From an uncultured Collinsella sp. (GTDB lineage Bacteria > Actinomycetota > Coriobacteriia > Coriobacteriales > Coriobacteriaceae), in NCBI GenBank assembly GCA_900550355.1, contig URRT01000045.1, forward strand, positions 1-12,201: DNA of 12,201 bases. Direction: 5' to 3'. Positions within the stretch are counted from its first letter, which is position 1. Every line of letters starts with the position of its first letter. Below are positions 5,989 to 12,201 of this stretch, piece by piece. Below the pieces are notes generated by a model. That model saw only the letters and a program-made list of their open reading frames with translations, was not told where the DNA came from and ran no database searches. A program made the translations under genes and the position numbers.

Positions 5989-6642
5989 ATGTCGATGGAT
6001 AAAGCTGGGTTCGTGAGCGTTGGCGCCGAGATCGAGGACGAGGTGATGCCCGATCGCGTCGTGTTTAGCATCTGCTTTGGAGGAAGCTTCGATACCAAGG
6101 AGGCGTGCCTGAACGACTACAACGCCGATCGCGTTAAGGTCGCTGCGGCATTGGTGCCCTTTGGTTTGGATGACGAGCTAACGTGTCGTGGTTACGCCTG
6201 CTACGCGCGAACGACACGCAGAAAGGCGACGATTACTGGCTATAGCTACCATGCCTACGGCACAATCGCCGCGTCGATTGACGTCGTCGATGTCGCCGCT
6301 ATATGGACGGCTCTTAACACCTGCGGTTCGCGCGCCGACATGAGCGTAGGTTTTGATCTAGCCGACCGGCGTGCTGCCGAGGATGCCCTCATCGCCCGCG
6401 TCGTCGAGCGAGCTCGCAACAATGCGCAGGCGCTTGCGGCGGCATCGGGTTCTAAGCTGGATGGCGTCAAGCATATCTCCTACAACAGTCAGCTTGGCAG
6501 CATGGATCGGCTTTGCTATGCAAGTGCGGCCGATTTTGCGCTCGGAGCTCCTGCGGGATCGGCTGATTCCAAGGTGACGGTGCTGGAGCCAGAGCCTATC
6601 GAGGTCGAGTGCTCCGTGGATGTGGAATGGTGGCTGGAGTAG
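5989..6642 (+). CDS. SIMPL-domain (DUF541) protein
   Basis: A 217-residue protein with the features of the SIMPL/DUF541 family: an opening FVSVGAEIEDEVMPDRVVFS (VSVxGxG...PD-like) strand, a central GYSYHAYGTIAASIDVVDV, then FDLADRRAAEDALIARVVE and ARNNAQALAAASG helices, and KHISYNS. Family members include periplasmic YggE-like proteins with poorly defined roles. This one shows no signal peptide, lipobox or membrane segment, so it is probably cytoplasmic. The start at ATG 5989 is chosen because GGAAAGGA lies about 8 nt upstream; the open frame extends to GTG 5971 but lacks a site there. It lies between the two copies of the convergent peptide/antisense module and shares a leader element with the exonuclease at 7160. 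Confidence 0.8.
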   Translation: MSMDKAGFVSVGAEIEDEVMPDRVVFSICFGGSFDTKEACLNDYNADRVKVAAALVPFGLDDELTCRGYACYARTTRRKATITGYSYHAYGTIAASIDVVDVAAIWTALNTCGSRADMSVGFDLADRRAAEDALIARVVERARNNAQALAAASGSKLDGVKHISYNSQLGSMDRLCYASAADFALGAPAGSADSKVTVLEPEPIEVECSVDVEWWLE

Positions 6643-6678
6643 AGGGGCGAGCCCCGGACTTCGTAACCGAAATTCCAT

Positions 6679-6707
6679 TTGTTAAACCTGGCGCCCGTGG
6701 GTAAAAT
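6679..6707 (+). promoter_or_regulatory. Antisense-RNA promoter
   Basis: TTGTTA (6679-6684), a 17-bp spacer and TAAAAT (6702-6707) form a well-spaced sigma-70-like promoter, expected to start RNA near 6713. The decayed copy at 5595-5623 keeps the same boxes and the same 17-bp spacing. Read on the opposite strand, the -10 box lies in the T-rich run that ends the peptide mRNA. Confidence 0.72.
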
Positions 6708-6751
6708 AAAGTCGACGGCAGCCCAAGTGGTGGAATGCTGGGCAGCGCCGT
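6702..6751 (-). terminator. Terminator of the small-peptide mRNA
   Basis: Minus strand: the stem GCCGT (6719-6715) with ACGGC (6751-6747), extended by GCCCA (6743-6739) with TGGGC (6725-6721), is followed by the T-rich run CTTTATTTTA (6711-6702). It lies 25-75 bases after the peptide stop codon. The same hairpin forms in the plus-strand RNA. Confidence 0.55.
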
Positions 6752-6800
6752 TACTTCGATTAAGGGGTCAATGCCTTAGTGGCGTCGACCCCTCTTTTTC
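6713..6800 (+). ncRNA. Predicted ~88-nt antisense RNA (candidate type I antitoxin)
   Basis: The RNA is bounded by the promoter 6679-6707 and by an intrinsic terminator: AGGGGTC (6763-6769) / GACCCCT (6787-6793), with inner GCC/GGC pairing, then CTTTTT. A 5' hairpin (ACGGC.GCCCA ... TGGGC.GCCGT, 6715-6751) precedes it. The RNA is fully complementary to the last eight codons and the 3' untranslated region of the peptide gene at 6776-6901. This is the convergent 3'-overlap seen in type I toxin-antitoxin loci such as fst/RNAII or txpA/RatA. No homology to those RNAs is claimed; the transcript itself is a prediction. Confidence 0.6.
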
Positions 6801-6901
6801 TGCTTCGTACGCTGCTTGAGTGCCTCGGTAAGTCCGATAAGCGCCGTGAGGAGCGAGACCAAAGCGGTCAGGAGCTTCACGAAATCAGTCAGATCGGTCA
6901 T
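6776..6901 (-). CDS. 41-residue hydrophobic peptide with basic tail (candidate type I toxin)
   Basis: A 41-residue peptide. After MTDLTD it has one hydrophobic segment (about residues 7-27) with an internal near-repeat, LLTALVSLLTALIGL, long enough to cross or lie in a membrane. A strongly basic tail (KQRTKQKKRGRRH) follows. A small hydrophobic helix with a charged tail is the usual build of type I toxins; I do not recognise this exact family. The start at ATG 6901 lies 7 nt after GGAGGT. In-frame ATGs at 6907 and 6922 exist, but the first is too close to that site and the second has none. A helix-preserving but start-less paralogue lies at 5681-5809. The opposite strand carries a promoter and terminator for an antisense RNA over its 3' end. 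Other possibilities are a small regulatory membrane peptide or a holin-like toxin. Confidence 0.65.
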   Translation of the reverse strand: MTDLTDFVKLLTALVSLLTALIGLTEALKQRTKQKKRGRRH

Positions 6902-6909
6902 GGGCATCA

Positions 6910-6927
6910 CCTCCCGTCGCATGGAGG
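6910..6927 (-). promoter_or_regulatory. Hairpin closing the peptide gene's Shine-Dalgarno site
   Basis: In the minus-strand leader, CCTCC (6927-6923) pairs perfectly with the ribosome binding site GGAGG (6914-6910) across an 8-nt loop. This would hide the site in the nascent mRNA, a common control on type I toxin translation. The pairing is visible; its effect is inferred. Confidence 0.5.
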
Positions 6928-6965
6928 GCGCTGCCCGGCACATGGAACTGCCGTCAACAACTGCA

Positions 6966-6984
6966 ATTCTATCAAAGTACTGCT
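6966..6984 (-). promoter_or_regulatory. Candidate promoter of the peptide mRNA (extended -10)
   Basis: Minus strand: TGATAGAAT gives an extended -10 (TG, one base, TAGAAT at 6971-6966). No convincing -35 box lies 16-18 bp upstream; TTCGTA at 18-bp spacing is the best. Transcription from about 6959 would give a leader of about 58 nt containing the Shine-Dalgarno hairpin and an mRNA of about 260 nt ending near 6702. Confidence 0.4.
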
Positions 6985-7064
6985 ATAAATACGAATATAT
7001 GTTCGATAATAACAGTGACGTGATTCTCTCAAAGTGTGGCTTTACGCAAGGATGCCGGAAAGCT
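6984..7064 (+). pseudogene. Fragment of a DUF234 ATPase C-terminus
   Basis: The plus-strand frame reads YKYEYMFDNNSDVILS then KCGFTQGCRKAV. It aligns with the C-terminal part of the DUF234 ATPase at 2680-4071 (YRSELFRRQHKSYAIFS then KRGFTQGCQEAA). The two share an exact 17-nt DNA match (3985-4001 and 7038-7054). No ATPase domain or start is present. It is therefore a relic of another DUF234 gene, or of a recombination with one, lying between the peptide module and the exonuclease. Confidence 0.55.
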
Positions 7065-7079
7065 GTGCTGTGCGATTTC

Positions 7080-7115
7080 ATGTCCGCACGAGCGCCTATC
7101 CTTACGGCAATGTAG
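7080..7115 (+). other. Second copy of the 36-nt leader / possible 11-residue leader peptide
   Basis: This copy reads MSARAPILTAM then TAG, the same length and reading as the element at 5929-5964 (MSARAATLTAT). DNA similarity also extends a few bases upstream of the ATG and through GTAGCC downstream. It ends 44 bases before the GTG of the exonuclease. The frame is continuous with the upstream DUF234 fragment, so translation as a separate peptide is uncertain. Confidence 0.4.
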
Positions 7116-7159
7116 CCGCTTATGTAGCAAGCGGCAAGCAACGGAGAAAGGCCATAACC

Positions 7160-7893
7160 GTGTCAGCTGAAAAGACGCCGTGTATCTCGGCTATCGATAC
7201 GACGAACTTTGCGTGCCAGATCGTGTTGGACCCTGAGTCTGCGCCGGTGCCAAAGCAGCGCCAGCGTCGTGGACTGCGCAATGAGATTATCGAGGTCGGC
7301 GCCGTCAAGCTCGATTACCACGGCAACGTTATGGGCGAGTTCTCGCAGTTTGTTCAGACTGAATTTACCGAAGGCGTTGCGCATCCCGTGTGCGAGCTCA
7401 CGGGGATATCGGCTGTGGACACCGCGATGGCCGATCCGCTCTATGCGGTGATCAAAAGGCTCAGCGATTGGATCGGTCGCTACTCCGCCCAGGTGGTCGT
7501 TGGAGCGGGGCGGATCGTCGACAGCTTTTGACCGAGTGCCAGGCAAAACACATCGACCTTGCCGCATTTCCTACGGACTGGGCCGACCTGCAGGCGTTTT
7601 ACACCTCGATCATGGACGTGGGCAGCCACGGGTGCGTCTCTTTGAGTGACGCGGCGACGTGGTTTGGTATCGAGTTCGACGAGTCGACGGGCCACGCCCA
7701 CAGCGCCCTAGCCGATGCGCGCGTGACCGCCAAGCTGCTCAAGCAGATGATGGATGGGGACTACCGCGTGAGTCCGCACGCCCAGGAAGTCCGCCAGCGT
7801 TGGGGGATGGGCGAGCGACCCCAGACGCGCCTTTCCAGCAAGTGCCCCGAGCTGGGAGACCTGCTGCTGAGGCTGAAGGCGGAGGGGAGGTAG
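7160..7893 (+). pseudogene. DEDD-family 3'-5' exonuclease, frameshifted
   Basis: The first segment (GTG 7160, behind GGAGAAAGG) carries the family opening NEIIEVGAVKLDYHGNVMG, then FVQTEF and ELTGIS, and stops at TGA 7529-7531. The rest continues in another frame from about 7501: WSGADRRQLLTEC (Exo II Asp), then GHAHSALADARVTAKLL (Exo III, H-x4-D), ending at TAG 7891-7893. Loss of one base near 7499-7501, just before TGG, explains the shift; restoring it gives a continuous protein of about 244 residues. The Exo I motif also looks damaged: AIDTTNF lacks the Glu of the usual DxE. Intact relatives would be DnaQ/ERI-1-like ribonucleases or deoxyribonucleases. Two lesions favour a true pseudogene over a sequencing error, but a single-base error in the read cannot be excluded. 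Confidence 0.75.
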
Positions 7894-8054
7894 GCGGGGC
7901 AGACAATATTGTCGTTTCGCCTGTGAAGAAGGAATCAATTAACTACAAAGTGTGGATGGCTTCTAGTGAAGACTTAAACACCAGACTAAGAAAAGGTTAT
8001 CGAGCCATTGGGACTGCAGCATTCGCCCATCGCAAGACGTTACTCGTTCAAATT

Positions 8055-8097
8055 GGGACGCTCCACATCCTATGAAATGGTTAATGCGGAGCGTCCC
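8055..8097 (-). terminator. Terminator-like inverted repeat after hsdR
   Basis: A perfect 10-bp inverted repeat (GGGACGCTCC 8055-8064 / GGAGCGTCCC 8088-8097) with a 23-nt centre lies 22 bases past the hsdR stop. On the minus strand it is followed by AATTTGAACG, a weak T-run; on the plus strand by TAGAACTCTGTCTTCTG. It probably separates the convergent hsdR and exonuclease transcripts. The adjoining stretch 7920-8050 is AT-richer than its surroundings and holds no convincing gene. Confidence 0.55.
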
Positions 8098-8118
8098 TAG
8101 AACTCTGTCTTCTGTTAC

Positions 8119-11031
8119 CTAATAGTAGAGTTCGATATACGAATACGCCTTATCAAAAAGAGCCTGGTCTTTGAGCTTATAGCGCATCCACAGAATGGCA
8201 CGGAGCTGTTTTTTAACCTCTTTCACGCCAGCCGTGGTAGCTTGCCAGCCGTCGAAGCGAGTTATCTTAACGATCTCGTCAATGTCATTGACGATGTTCT
8301 CGACGATGATAGGCGTGTCGCCGTTCTTGATGCCGTTAAAGAGCTCAGTGAGAGCAGCCTTTCCCTTGTCCTCCTCTTCCTCGGGCACGACTTCCTTTTC
8401 GGCGGCTCGTGCTTCTTTGGCGAGGTCGATGAGCATCTTGAGGAACTCGACGCTGTTGATGAGACCTTGCTCGTGACGTTCCCTCAGGTCCTCCAGGCGC
8501 TCGCCGAGCTTCTGGAACTTGCCATTCTTATCGTGCCTGCGGATTCGGGCGACGAGATCTATCTCCAGCTTACGCGTGATCTTCTCGGTATTGCTCTTGT
8601 CGTTGATGAAGTGCTCGATCATGTCCTCGTCGAGCTCAAGGATGTCGTCATCGTCTCGGACTCTCTCGACGGTGATGTTCTCGTGCACGAGCTCGATTGT
8701 CTTGGGCCCGAGCGCTGCCCAGATGAGCTTCCCGCGATTGTCTACCGGTCTCACGGAATCGTAGACCTGCGAGAGCCAGATGAAATCGGGCTTGTAGGGA
8801 TTGAGACATGCGTCGGGCGAAAGGGCTTCCCACGCTCTGTTCAAGACCGAGAAGTCGGCCCCAAACTGGTCTTTCACCTTTGTCGTTGGCAGGCATTGTT
8901 GAGCTTCGAGAAGGGACTCCCAATCCGCGCTGCGGCGGTCTCTGACCGTTGAGAAGTACTCAAGACAGCAATGCATAAGCCCGGGTAGCTCGGCCTTTAC
9001 CTCGTCGATGTTGGTTATAACCTTCTGCACCTCGGCCTCGTCGAAGTGCAGAGACTTGGCGACGTTGTCGAAGAGGCCGATATAGTCGACAATGAGACCG
9101 AATGTCTTCTTGTCGTTGTAGACGCGGTTGGTTCGACAGATTGCCTGCAACAGCGTGTGGTCGCGCAAGGGCTTGTCAAGGTACTGAGTTTGCAGGATGG
9201 GCGCATCGAACCCCGTGAGCAGCTTTGCAGTGACGATGAGAATCTTGAGTGGATCGTCCGGGTCGCGGAAACGGTCAAGGAGCTTTTCTTCGGCATCGCG
9301 ATCGCGACGATATGCCTTGTACCGGTCCTCCTTGTCGTTGTTCGTGTCCATGACGATGGTGACTGCATCAGCGCCCAAGAGCTTGTCGAGCTCCTCCTTA
9401 TACAGCAGGCAGCACTCTCGGTCGTAGCAGACTACCTGCGCCTTGAAGCCGTCGGGCTCAACCTTCGATTTGAAGTGTTTGGCAATGTGTTCACACACCT
9501 TGTGAATGCGGTCGGGGGCCTTCATGACGGCTTCGATCTTGACGCGCCTGGTGAGTTCCGCCTTGTCCTCTTTGCTGAGGTCTCGGGTCATTTCGTCAAA
9601 GGCGGCGTTCACGACCTCTTGGTTGACGTGGAGCTCGACGGGAACGGTTTCAAAATGGAGCGGCAATGTGGCGTGGTCGCGGATGGAGTCGGCGAAGGAA
9701 TAGCGGCTCATGTAGCCGGACTTGTCCTCTTTGGCACCGAAGGTGTGGAACGTGTTCTTGTCGGTTCGGTTGATGGGCGTGCCGGTCAAGCCGAAGAAGA
9801 AGGCGTTTGGCAAGGCGAGTCGCATCTTCTCGCCGAGGTCGCCCTCTTGGGTGCGGTGCGCCTCGTCGACCATGAGGATGATGTTCTCGCGCTCGTTGAG
9901 CGTCCCCGCAACCTCGCCGAATTTGAAGATGGTGGTGATGAGGACCTTTCTCATGTCCTGCTTGAAGAAGGACTCAAGCTCCTCCTTGCTGCCGGCGCTT
10001 GCGAGGTTGGGGATATCGGATGCGTTGAAGGTCCCTGTGATCTGGGTCTCGAGGTCGATTCGGTCATCCACGATGACGACGGTCGGGTTCTTGAGTTCGG
10101 GGACCATGCGCAGCTTCTGGGCGGCGAATACCATGAGCAGTGACTTTCCTGAGCCCTGGAAATGCCAAATGAGGCCACGCTTCGGGTATCCTGCGCGGAC
10201 GCGGTCCACGATGAGGTTCGCGCCCTCGAACTGTTGGTAGCGACAGATCAGCTTGATGCGTCGATGCTTCTTGTCGGTGGCGAAGAGCGTGAAGAACTGG
10301 AAGATGTCCATGACGTTCGAGGGGGTGAGCATGGATGCCATGCTTCTCTTGACGTCGGCAAGTGTGCCCTCGCTCTTCTTGTCGCCCTCATGCCAGGGTC
10401 CCCACATCTCGGGAGGCATGTTCACCGACCCGTAGCGATAGCATTTTCCTTCGCTGGCGAAGTTGATGGCGCTACAGACGAACATCTGCGGGATGCTCTT
10501 CTCATATTTAGCGATGTCGCCAGCGCCGTCGAGCCAGGTTATCGAATCGCGCACCGGCGTCTTGAGCTCGCCGATGACGAGCGGAAATCCATTGACAAGA
10601 AGGACGAGGTCGAGGCGCTTGCCGCCCTGTTCCTGGGGGTAGACCCACTGGTTGGTGACGATGTACTCGTTTTTGTCAAGATCGCCGTCCGCCGCCGTGC
10701 CAAAGAAGCGGATGGGGACCATGCGGCCGTCTTTGCCGTAGGGGAATGAGTTCTCCTCGATGACGAGCTTTTTGAACCGCTCGTTGGTGGAGACCAGGTT
10801 CTGCGGACTTGTGGACTGAATGAGGGCCCTGAGTCGGTAGATGATCTCGTCGGCGCGATCGGGGTCTTCTGCAATCTCCGGGTTAAGCCTGATGAGGGCG
10901 TCCTTGACCATGGGCTCGACCATGACGTCGGCATGGCGGCGCGGGAGGTCTTCGGCAGCCACGTATCTCCAGCCAAGGCTGGCAAGCGCCTCGACGCTCA
11001 TTTGCTCGATGGTGTTGTCCTCGTTAAACAT
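8119..11031 (-). CDS. hsdR: Type I restriction enzyme, R (endonuclease/translocase) subunit
   Basis: A 970-residue protein, normal length for HsdR. It is the ATP-driven translocase and endonuclease of a type I restriction-modification complex (R2M2S) that cuts unmethylated foreign DNA. In order: an N-terminal PD-(D/E)xK nuclease with D141 (KRLDLVLL) and E155/K157 (IGELKTP); helicase motif I GSGKS (293-297); motif II DEAH (389-392); motif III LTGTP (415-419); then LLTGFDAPILQTQYLDKPL and QAICRTNRVY as motifs V and VI; and a helical, charged C-terminus for complex assembly. All catalytic residues I can check are present, so it looks functional. The ATG at 11031 overlaps the end of hsdS by 8 bp, which suggests translational coupling; no good Shine-Dalgarno sequence is present at the usual distance. 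The open frames on the plus strand across it are shadows. Confidence 0.95.
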   Translation of the reverse strand: MFNEDNTIEQMSVEALASLGWRYVAAEDLPRRHADVMVEPMVKDALIRLNPEIAEDPDRADEIIYRLRALIQSTSPQNLVSTNERFKKLVIEENSFPYGKDGRMVPIRFFGTAADGDLDKNEYIVTNQWVYPQEQGGKRLDLVLLVNGFPLVIGELKTPVRDSITWLDGAGDIAKYEKSIPQMFVCSAINFASEGKCYRYGSVNMPPEMWGPWHEGDKKSEGTLADVKRSMASMLTPSNVMDIFQFFTLFATDKKHRRIKLICRYQQFEGANLIVDRVRAGYPKRGLIWHFQGSGKSLLMVFAAQKLRMVPELKNPTVVIVDDRIDLETQITGTFNASDIPNLASAGSKEELESFFKQDMRKVLITTIFKFGEVAGTLNERENIILMVDEAHRTQEGDLGEKMRLALPNAFFFGLTGTPINRTDKNTFHTFGAKEDKSGYMSRYSFADSIRDHATLPLHFETVPVELHVNQEVVNAAFDEMTRDLSKEDKAELTRRVKIEAVMKAPDRIHKVCEHIAKHFKSKVEPDGFKAQVVCYDRECCLLYKEELDKLLGADAVTIVMDTNNDKEDRYKAYRRDRDAEEKLLDRFRDPDDPLKILIVTAKLLTGFDAPILQTQYLDKPLRDHTLLQAICRTNRVYNDKKTFGLIVDYIGLFDNVAKSLHFDEAEVQKVITNIDEVKAELPGLMHCCLEYFSTVRDRRSADWESLLEAQQCLPTTKVKDQFGADFSVLNRAWEALSPDACLNPYKPDFIWLSQVYDSVRPVDNRGKLIWAALGPKTIELVHENITVERVRDDDDILELDEDMIEHFINDKSNTEKITRKLEIDLVARIRRHDKNGKFQKLGERLEDLRERHEQGLINSVEFLKMLIDLAKEARAAEKEVVPEEEEDKGKAALTELFNGIKNGDTPIIVENIVNDIDEIVKITRFDGWQATTAGVKEVKKQLRAILWMRYKLKDQALFDKAYSYIELYY

Positions 11032-12169
11032 TTCCGAGCCCTAACTCCTGGTTCAAGATTTTCTTCGTCGTGGCGTTTAGCTCATCGAGGGCCTTTTGTA
11101 CGGCAAATTTCGATTTGTCGACCTGGGCGACGAAGTCGGCGAACTCCTGTTGGAGCTCGAGCGGAGGAACCGGAACCGGCAGCCTTGCCAGCTGAGTTTT
11201 AGGGATGTTGACCATGGATTTTGCCGATCCGTGGGCCATGCCTTGAATTAAATCGAGGCCACGGTCACTTCTCATGTACGCAAGTAAATACAGCGCGTTG
11301 ACATCCTTCGGTTTCATACGAAAGACGAGATCGGGAAACATAAGGCCCTTCACTTCGTTTGGAACATAAACGGTTGTGCCAACTAGCTCAGGCGTATTTT
11401 TGCGTGCAAACAAGAGGTCACCCTTTTCGACCTCTTTTATAGACATGAAGTTGTCTTTAGAAATCACTTTGTTTTCGGAGGCGACAAAAGTACCTGAAGA
11501 TAGCGCGCTCAGCTTAAGGACCCCAAAACCACCAACTCCTCGTGGGCCTTCTCCGCAATTCATACTTTTACCGGTATCAATGGAATCAACGCACTCCGAT
11601 AGGGGCTTGAAACCCCATTTCTCATCCCCAAACATTTCGACAAATTGTGATTTGACGATGTCGTCGCAGGTGGCAAGCAAGCCGCGGTAACACCCCTTGA
11701 GCTGCTCGGCCTCAGAGAGGATGCCGGCAAGCTCGCGTTGCTTATCCAACGTCGGCAGGCTGAACTCCAGGACCCTGAGGTCCTTCCAGTTCGCCGTCGG
11801 CGAGAGCGAGCCCACGGAGACGCGGATGGCCTCATCGAGAAACACGTCCGAGCTAATGAAGAACGGGAAGAAGTCCGGATCGACAACGTCGGTTCTCGGG
11901 CGCAGCACCATGCCATGCGCCGAGAAGATGCCGTCGAACGGGGCGATGCCGACCTTCTTCTGGTAGGCCCTGCGACGACCGAACAACACGTCGCCCCTCT
12001 CCATGAGGAGCTTGTCGCCCTTCGGCGTCACCTCGGCACCCCAGCGGGTCACTTCGAGCGTGCCGGGGTCTAGGTGCTCGAGGCCGACATATCGCTCGCG
12101 GTCGCTGTCCTCGGGTTTCTTCTTCGCGGTGCTGTTCTCTGCTATTTGGTCGAACCTATACCTTGTCAC
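11024..12169 (-). CDS. hsdS: Type I restriction-modification specificity (S) subunit
   Basis: A 381-residue specificity subunit that recognises the bipartite DNA target of the type I complex and scaffolds HsdM and HsdR. It shows two target-recognition domains, each followed by a conserved helix. The first domain (about 1-140) ends in NWKDLRVLEFSLPTLDKQRE and a helix around AGILSEAEQLK. The second (about 180-330) ends in PKTQLARLPVPVPPLELQQE and a C-terminal helix. The start is taken as GTG 12169 because GGAGG lies 8 nt ahead of it; GTG 12178 is in frame but overlaps that site. It overlaps hsdR by 8 bp (11024-11031). hsdM is expected just outside the right edge. The second recognition domain is clearly AT-richer than the rest of the gene. 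Confidence 0.92.
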   Translation of the reverse strand: MTRYRFDQIAENSTAKKKPEDSDRERYVGLEHLDPGTLEVTRWGAEVTPKGDKLLMERGDVLFGRRRAYQKKVGIAPFDGIFSAHGMVLRPRTDVVDPDFFPFFISSDVFLDEAIRVSVGSLSPTANWKDLRVLEFSLPTLDKQRELAGILSEAEQLKGCYRGLLATCDDIVKSQFVEMFGDEKWGFKPLSECVDSIDTGKSMNCGEGPRGVGGFGVLKLSALSSGTFVASENKVISKDNFMSIKEVEKGDLLFARKNTPELVGTTVYVPNEVKGLMFPDLVFRMKPKDVNALYLLAYMRSDRGLDLIQGMAHGSAKSMVNIPKTQLARLPVPVPPLELQQEFADFVAQVDKSKFAVQKALDELNATTKKILNQELGLGNV

Positions 12170-12201
12170 GCTGCGCACCTCCGGCCGCTAAATTGTGATT
12201 T

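Noticed and set aside
6913..6957. Leader of the peptide mRNA as a complementary copy of the antisense 5' hairpin (like fst direct repeats)
   Set aside because: GACGGCAG and GGGCAGCGCC occur in both RNAs, but in the same sense, so they are similar rather than complementary; pairing would rely only on the imperfect palindrome.
5580..7120. Insertion sequence or transposon causing the duplicated module
   Set aside because: No transposase, terminal inverted repeats or target-site duplications were seen around either copy.
7923..8075. Possible 50-codon gene in the AT-rich gap before hsdR
   Set aside because: GTG at 7923 has no Shine-Dalgarno site, the protein matches nothing I know, and it ends inside the terminator-like inverted repeat at 8055-8097.
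9046..10143. 365-codon plus-strand frame antisense to hsdR
   Set aside because: It is a shadow of the GC-rich hsdR coding frame, low in complexity, and lacks domain motifs; hsdR carries all the helicase and nuclease motifs.
12166..12201. End of hsdM overlapping the hsdS start by GTGA
   Set aside because: A frame ending in TGA at this point exists, but so does one ending earlier at ATTTAG. With only 36 bases visible neither can be recognised as HsdM.

Overview
The window looks like a high-GC actinobacterial chromosome, probably a gut Coriobacteriia of the Collinsella type. This is inferred from GC content, codon use, the molybdenum hydroxylase tail and the style of the intergenic repeats; no marker gene settles it. 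The left edge is the 3' end of a core metabolic gene (a molybdenum-dependent xanthine dehydrogenase-like subunit, 1-437) closed by a strong terminator. From about 540 onward the content is accessory and defence-like.

Layout: (1) 546-1116, a strictly phased array of 48-bp inverted-repeat units every 61-62 bp. (2) 1153-2151 (-), an AbiEi-like winged-helix protein fused to a nuclease-like domain, with two more units of the same repeat family upstream of it at 2446-2555. (3) 2609-2664, a perfect 25-bp inverted repeat directly before a DUF234-type AAA ATPase (2680-4071, +). (4) Five 23-bp iterons (4123-4237) directly before a DUF4143-type ATPase (4257-5552, +). (5) 5580-7115, a block in which a small convergent two-RNA module is present twice. 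The first copy is decayed (5595-5845) and the second appears intact (6679-6971). Each copy is followed by a homologous 36-nt leader. The leaders precede a SIMPL-domain gene (5989-6642, +) and a frameshifted DEDD exonuclease (7160-7893, +). (6) 8119-12169 (-), hsdS and hsdR of a type I restriction-modification system, overlapping by 8 bp, with hsdM expected beyond the right edge.

The best candidate for an undescribed system is the locus at about 6679-6971. On the minus strand it encodes a 41-residue peptide with a hydrophobic helix and a very basic tail, behind a strong Shine-Dalgarno sequence that can be closed in a hairpin. On the plus strand a well-formed promoter and terminator define an RNA of about 88 nt, antisense to the 3' end of the peptide gene. 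This is the architecture of a type I toxin-antitoxin module. The ancestral promoter spacing is kept in the decayed copy 1.1 kb away.

The second theme is phased repeats. Three unrelated accessory genes each sit next to their own geometrically strict cis-repeat: 62-bp units, a 25-bp palindrome, and 23-bp iterons. These look like operators or substrates for the neighbouring proteins, but nothing in the sequence proves that.
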